Source of the DNA: Haloglomus litoreum
Lineage (GTDB): Archaea; Halobacteriota; Halobacteria; Halobacteriales; Haloarculaceae
DNA length: 64,000 bases
Direction: 5' to 3'
Assembly: GCF_029338515.1 (NCBI RefSeq)
Contig: NZ_CP119988.1
Span: 2,728,001-2,792,000 of the forward strand
The position numbers were made by a program, and so were the translations under genes. Of this stretch, positions 60,359 through 64,000 are shown piece after piece. Under the pieces are notes generated by a model, which did not search any database, was not told the DNA's origin, and was given only the letters and a program-made list of their open reading frames with translations. The stretch's first letter is position 1. Each line of letters opens with the position of its first letter.

Positions 60359-60786
60359 CCCGGCGACACGACGGGGATACGTGTGCGTGTGAAGCCGTCC
60401 CGACACCCACCGACGCGAGCGCCGTGCGTTCCACCAGGACCGAGACGACCGGCGGACTCATCGAGCGCGAACTGCTCGACGAACCGCACGTCGCCGGGCG
60501 ACGGGATCCGAGTCCGGGCGTCGTCCACCGTCGCCGGGCGACGGGATCCGAGTCCGGGCGTCGTCCACCGCCGCCGAGGAGGGGGCGCGGCCGTCGGCCG
60601 TCGCGGCGGCGTTCGACCCCGACCCCGCGAGTTCGACCTCGACCCCACTGTCGGTCCATCGCGCACTCGCGTCCGATGAGGACCACCCGGGGTGATGGCG
60701 TCGGTCCGGGCCGAGCCGAGCGGGAGTCGGCCTTCGAGACGTGCCGCGAGGAGCGGACCGATGCCGACGGCACCGACCGACCCGGT
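60359..60786. other. Gene-free spacer with a tandem 40-bp repeat
   Basis: These 428 bases between the Yip1-like gene and the FMN reductase gene hold no protein gene that I can support. The reading frames here are Arg/Pro-rich shadows. The + strand around 60425-60490 has a short protein-like stretch (GGLIERELLDEPHVAG) without a start codon. A 40-bp unit is repeated at 60491-60570, and the sequence is strongly GC-rich. The promoter of the FMN reductase gene is not in this stretch, because that gene runs away from it. Confidence 0.55.
60491..60570 (+). repeat. Perfect 40-bp tandem duplication
   Basis: The unit tcgccgggcgacgggatccg + agtccgggcgtcgtccaccg occurs twice without a mismatch, at 60491-60530 and 60531-60570. 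It contains a BamHI-like ggatcc core with partly symmetrical flanks. No ORF explains it. Confidence 0.85.
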
Positions 60787-61374
60787 TCAGTCGTCCGCGC
60801 CCGCGCCCTTGTTCTCCAGCGCCTCCGCACACCGCGGGTCCGGTTCGATGTTCGCGTACTCGACGACGCGCCGGCCGAGGACATCGACCCGCTCGGCCAG
60901 CCCCTCGTCGACGAGTTCCTCCCCCTGGAACTTGCCGGAGACGCTCGGGAGGCCGACCTGATGGGGGACGACCCAGGCGTTGAGCGCGCGGCAGACCGAG
61001 CGCAGGTGCTCCAGCGGCGTCGTCGGGAACGCACCGCCCGCGACACAGAGCAGGCCGACGGTCGTGTCCTCGAACTCGTCGAAGCCGCAGTAGTCGAGCG
61101 CGTTCTTCAGCACCGAGGAGTAGGACCCGTGGTAGGAGGGCGTCCCGAGGATGACCGAGTCGGCGCGCTGGACCGCCGCGGTCAGGCGGTCGGCGTCGCC
61201 CGGCTCGTCCGCGTCGGCGTCGTAGACGGGCAGGTCGTACTCGCGGAGGTCGAGCAGTTCCGTGGTGGCGCCGCGCCGGTCGGCCTCGCGCAGCGCGCGC
61301 TCGACGGCCAGACGGGTGTAACTCCGGTCGCGGAGGCTGCCGGCGATGCCGACGATGTGTGGCTGCTGACTCAT
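60787..61374 (-). CDS. NADPH-dependent FMN reductase
   Basis: A 195-residue flavodoxin-fold reductase. The phosphate-binding GIAGSLRDRSYTRLAVERAL is near the N-terminus, and GTPSYHGSYSSVLKNALDYC is the FMN/flavin-ring loop of the NADPH-dependent FMN reductase family. It transfers hydride to FMN or quinones. There is a short acidic C-terminus after a Cys (PDPRCAEALENKG). ATG at 61374 is the start closest to the conserved core. Confidence 0.9.
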   Translation of the reverse strand: MSQQPHIVGIAGSLRDRSYTRLAVERALREADRRGATTELLDLREYDLPVYDADADEPGDADRLTAAVQRADSVILGTPSYHGSYSSVLKNALDYCGFDEFEDTTVGLLCVAGGAFPTTPLEHLRSVCRALNAWVVPHQVGLPSVSGKFQGEELVDEGLAERVDVLGRRVVEYANIEPDPRCAEALENKGAGADD

Positions 61375-61444
61375 GCGCACCCGTTGAGGTCTCAGCGGCT
61401 TAGCTTCCCGTGAAGTACGCGCCGCGAGGCCCGTTCCCGTGACC

Positions 61445-61744
61445 CTACAGCACGCCGTTCGGAAGCAACTCGTGATGGCAGTCCAGGCAGGCGCTGAGTC
61501 CGTGCCGGTCGAAGCAGCGCCGCTGGCGCTCGCAGAGTTCACACGCCGTCCGGGCGCCGATTCGGGGCCCGGACCGGCTCTCCCTCCGGTACGGGTTGAT
61601 ATCGGTTCCGCCTCCGTCCTCGGAGGTATCGAACATTCGGTGGTCGGGTTTGGGGACGCCGACGTAAACGTCTGTTCGCGGTGTGCTCCAGGGGTACAAG
61701 TCGGGCACCGTCACCCGTCCGAACAGCGGCTCGTGGATCGACAC
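61445..61744 (-). CDS. Cys-rich small protein (possible zinc finger)
   Basis: A 99-residue protein with an unfolded-looking N-terminal half (MSIHEPLFGRVTVPDLYPWS) and a cluster of cysteines and histidines at the end: CELCERQRRCFDRHGLSACL, followed by DCHHELLPNGVL. This could bind zinc with CxxC...C...CxxC. No family known. An AT-rich TATA-like element (catagatatt, 61770-61779) lies 31 bases before the start. Confidence 0.65.
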   Translation of the reverse strand: MSIHEPLFGRVTVPDLYPWSTPRTDVYVGVPKPDHRMFDTSEDGGGTDINPYRRESRSGPRIGARTACELCERQRRCFDRHGLSACLDCHHELLPNGVL

Positions 61745-61769
61745 GATATCCCCACCAAAACCACCACTT

Positions 61770-61779
61770 CATAGATATT
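61770..61779 (-). promoter_or_regulatory. TATA element for the Cys-rich protein gene
   Basis: catagatatt (AATATCTATG on the coding strand), centred 31 bases before the ATG at 61744, in an AT-rich stretch of about 70 bases that also separates this gene from the end of the acetyl-CoA synthetase gene. Confidence 0.5.
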
Positions 61780-61876
61780 CGGCAATCTACCAGACAATAA
61801 CTGTCTTTGTCCAACAGATGCCCGAGTTCGGAGATAATGTGATTCGCCCAGAGCGGACCGGGCGCCAGCGGCGCGC

Positions 61877-63904
61877 CTACCGTGCGTCCTCGATCTCCTC
61901 GATGGCCTCGGGGTTCTCGATGGAGGAGAGGTCGCCCAGGTCCTCGCCCGTGTGGGTCGCCTGGATGACCCGGCGAACGATCTTCCCGGACTGGGTCATC
62001 GGGAAGGCGTCGACGAAGAGGAGTTCGCGCGGGCGGAACGGCTTGCCCAGCTCCTCGCCGACGTGGTCGCGCAGCTCCTCGCGCAGCGCGTCGGACTCCT
62101 CGACATCGGGTTCGAGCTGGACGAAGGTCACGACCGCGGTGCCGGTGGTGTCGTCGGGGACGCCGATGGCGGCCGCCGCGTTGACGGCGTCGTGGTCGAT
62201 GAGCGCGCCCTCGACCTCCGCGGGGCCGACCTTCCGACCGGCGACGTTGAGCGCGTCGTCGGCCCGGCCGTGGAGGAACCAGAAGCCGTCCTCGTCCTCC
62301 TGGGCCCAGTCGCCGTGGTCCCACATGTCCTCGAAGCGGCCCCAGTACTCGTCGAGGTAGCGCTCGTCGCCCGACCAGAGGGACTTCGTCATCGACGGGC
62401 ACGAATCGCGCGCGACGAGGTAGCCGCGCTCGTGGCTGTCCCGGATGGACTCGCCCTTCGCGTTCACGATGTCGATGTCCATACCGAGGCCCGGCGAGCC
62501 CAGGGTACAGGGCTTGAGCGGCTGGCCGGGCAGGGGCATCAGGAAGCAGCCGAAGATCTCCGTACCACCGGAGATGTTGATGATGGGACAGCGCTCGCCG
62601 CCGACCTGCTCGTAGAACCACATCCAGGATTCGGGGTCCCAGGGCTCGCCCGTCGAGCCGAGCAGGCGGAGGCTGGAGAGGTCGTGGTCCTCGACCCACT
62701 CGTCACCCTTCTTGCGGAGCGCGCGGATGGCGGTCGGCGAGATGCCGAAGACGGTGAGGTCGTGCCGGTCGATCATCGCCCAGAAGCGGTCGGGCTCGGG
62801 GTGGTCCGGCGCCCCCTCGTACATGAAGATGTTCCCGGCGAAGGTGTGGTTCCCGATGAGCGTCCACGGCCCCATCATCCAGCCGATGTCCGAGACCCAG
62901 AAGAACCGATCCGAGGGCTCGTGATCGAAGCCGAAGTAGATCTCCTTCGCCGCCTGCATCTGGGCGCCGGCGTGCGTGTGGACGATGCCCTTCGGCTTGC
63001 CGGTCGTGCCCGAGGAGTAGAGCAGCATACACGGGTCGGAGGCGTCCGTCTCGACGGTGTCGAACGCGTCGTCCTGTGCCCCCACGGCCTCGCTCCAGAA
63101 CTCGTCGCGGCCGTCGGTCATCGGCGGGTCGCTATCGCCGGACTGCGTCCGGCTCTCCGAGGCGTCCGAGGACGCCTCGCTGTCCTCGAAGCGACGGTAG
63201 ACGACGACGCTCCCCACGTCGGTGTCGGCTTCCTCGATGGCCTCGTCGGCGGGCTCCTTCAGGCCGACCTCGCTTCCCCGGCGGTAGAACCCATCCGCCG
63301 TGAAGAGGAGGTCCACCTCGGGGTCCTCGATGCGCGTGGCCGTGGCGTCCACACCGAACCCGGAGAAGATGGGCACCGCGATGGCGCCGGCCTTGAAGAT
63401 GCCGTACATGATGGCCGTGACCTCCGGCACCATCGGCATGTACAGCCCCACGGTGTCGCCCTTCTCGATGCCGCGCTCGCGGAGGCAGTTGGCGACCTGG
63501 TTGGCCTGGCGTGCGAGCTCGTGGAAGGTCGTCTCCCGGACCTCGCCGTCCTCGCCCTCCCACGTGATGGCGACGCGGTTGCGCTCGGGCGCGCCGAGCT
63601 GGGCCCAGCGGTCGACCGTGTTGTGCGCGACGTTGATGGAGCCGCCGGGGTACCACTCCGTGAACTGCGGCCCGTCGCTGTCGTCACGGACGGAGTCGTA
63701 CTCCTCGTACCACTCGACGCCGAGGTACTCCGGGAGTGCGTCCCAGAACCACTCCACGTCGTCGGCCGAGGCCGCGATGAGTTCCTCCAGCGAGTCGTAA
63801 CCGTGTTCCTGTGCGAACTCGTAGGCGTTCGTCCCCTCGACGTAGCCCTCGGGTGGTTCGAAGACCACCCGATCGGTCTCCTCGAGTGTGGTGTCGGACG
63901 GCAT
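61877..63904 (-). CDS. Acetyl-CoA synthetase-type AMP-dependent ligase
   Basis: A 675-residue AMP-forming acyl-CoA ligase. The ATP-binding motif is LLYSSGTTGKPKGIVHTHAG and the acyl-adenylate site is NISGGTEIFGCFLMPL. The C-terminal domain has HGRADDALNVAGRKVGPAEV and PMTQSGKIVRRVIQ with the catalytic Lys. It starts MPSDTTLEETDRVVFEPPEG, which resembles the acetyl-CoA synthetase N-terminal block. It has an acidic, Ser-rich insert (SEASSDASESRTQSGDSDPP). The acid is probably acetate or another short chain; haloarchaea have several such paralogs. The start at 63904 is by similarity. Confidence 0.92.
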   Translation of the reverse strand: MPSDTTLEETDRVVFEPPEGYVEGTNAYEFAQEHGYDSLEELIAASADDVEWFWDALPEYLGVEWYEEYDSVRDDSDGPQFTEWYPGGSINVAHNTVDRWAQLGAPERNRVAITWEGEDGEVRETTFHELARQANQVANCLRERGIEKGDTVGLYMPMVPEVTAIMYGIFKAGAIAVPIFSGFGVDATATRIEDPEVDLLFTADGFYRRGSEVGLKEPADEAIEEADTDVGSVVVYRRFEDSEASSDASESRTQSGDSDPPMTDGRDEFWSEAVGAQDDAFDTVETDASDPCMLLYSSGTTGKPKGIVHTHAGAQMQAAKEIYFGFDHEPSDRFFWVSDIGWMMGPWTLIGNHTFAGNIFMYEGAPDHPEPDRFWAMIDRHDLTVFGISPTAIRALRKKGDEWVEDHDLSSLRLLGSTGEPWDPESWMWFYEQVGGERCPIINISGGTEIFGCFLMPLPGQPLKPCTLGSPGLGMDIDIVNAKGESIRDSHERGYLVARDSCPSMTKSLWSGDERYLDEYWGRFEDMWDHGDWAQEDEDGFWFLHGRADDALNVAGRKVGPAEVEGALIDHDAVNAAAAIGVPDDTTGTAVVTFVQLEPDVEESDALREELRDHVGEELGKPFRPRELLFVDAFPMTQSGKIVRRVIQATHTGEDLGDLSSIENPEAIEEIEDAR

Positions 63905-64000
63905 CGTACCCCGTGGTGCGACCGGACCCGACAAGAAACCTTCCGAACGGGGCAACGAGCAACCAGTTTGGTGTGTATCCACCGTGGCCGGCCCGGGAAC

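Noticed and set aside
58650-61046. 798-residue frame extending the aldo/keto reductase
   Set aside because: Only the last 324 residues look like a protein. The upstream part runs through the Yip1-like gene and the repeat spacer in the wrong frame.
60424-61413. Plus-strand 329-residue frame over the repeat and the FMN reductase gene
   Set aside because: Composed of shadows; the minus-strand flavodoxin-fold gene accounts for the main part and the rest lacks any motif.

Overview
This is one contiguous stretch of very GC-rich DNA from a halophilic archaeon of the class Halobacteria. The evidence is the strongly acidic proteome with few lysines, frequent leaderless genes with a TATA element about 27 bases before the start, Tat/lipobox lipoproteins, bat-type HTH regulators, a dodecin, PGF-CTERM surface proteins, a SAMP-like protein, and a tRNA-Trp gene with a 105-nt intron carrying box C/D guide motifs. 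The genus cannot be named from the sequence alone. I see no prophage, IS element, CRISPR array or rRNA, so most of the window reads as ordinary chromosome.

Layout. 1-5.2 kb: the N-terminal part of a superoxide dismutase, a SAMP/MoaD-like protein coupled to a metallo-beta-lactamase-fold hydrolase, an MFS transporter, and two divergent lipoproteins. 5.2-8.9 kb: the succinate dehydrogenase operon sdhC-sdhD-sdhB-sdhA, followed by a structured AT/GC element. 9-19.7 kb: an esterase, an HxlR regulator with a LOG-family protein, a beta-keto acid cleavage enzyme coupled to a four-cysteine protein, an alkyl-DHAP-synthase-like flavoprotein, an APC permease, an AhpD-like protein, a frameshifted SDR, a thioesterase and an enoyl-CoA hydratase. 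19.7-25.3 kb: a YccF protein, a second MFS transporter, an FGGY sugar kinase, and a membrane/coiled-coil protein overlapping a RuBisCO-like protein. 25.3-28.3 kb: an esterase, a saccharopine-dehydrogenase-family enzyme and tRNA-Trp.

28.3-39 kb is a formate and molybdenum region: a lipoprotein, a 2Fe-2S ferredoxin, a NuoF-like subunit with a degenerate NADH/FMN site coupled to a NuoG-type formate dehydrogenase catalytic subunit, a methyltransferase, a lipoprotein-membrane protein, MobA and YqeC. 39-50 kb holds a haloalkane dehalogenase family protein, a zinc-ribbon HTH regulator, a ComB-like phosphatase, a GNAT enzyme, DUF502-archease, three membrane proteins, dodecin and an IscA-type Fe-S carrier. 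50-64 kb holds sucC-sucD, a PHP/DUF3604 protein, a bat-type regulator, two paralogous PGF-CTERM proteins flanking an AI-2E family transporter, an aldo/keto reductase, a Yip1-like membrane protein, an FMN reductase, a cysteine-rich protein and an acetyl-CoA synthetase-type ligase.

Function. The recognisable metabolism is aerobic heterotrophy: succinyl-CoA synthetase plus succinate dehydrogenase (TCA cycle), acyl-CoA activation and hydration, beta-keto acid cleavage, and sugar kinase/transporter genes. Formate oxidation is probable. The loci most worth a second look are the RuBisCO-like protein that has lost the loop-6 lysine and sits beside a sugar kinase and transporter, the paired secreted proteins around the AI-2E family transporter, the formate dehydrogenase with a disabled-looking NADH module, and the SAMP-like protein whose diglycine is not C-terminal.
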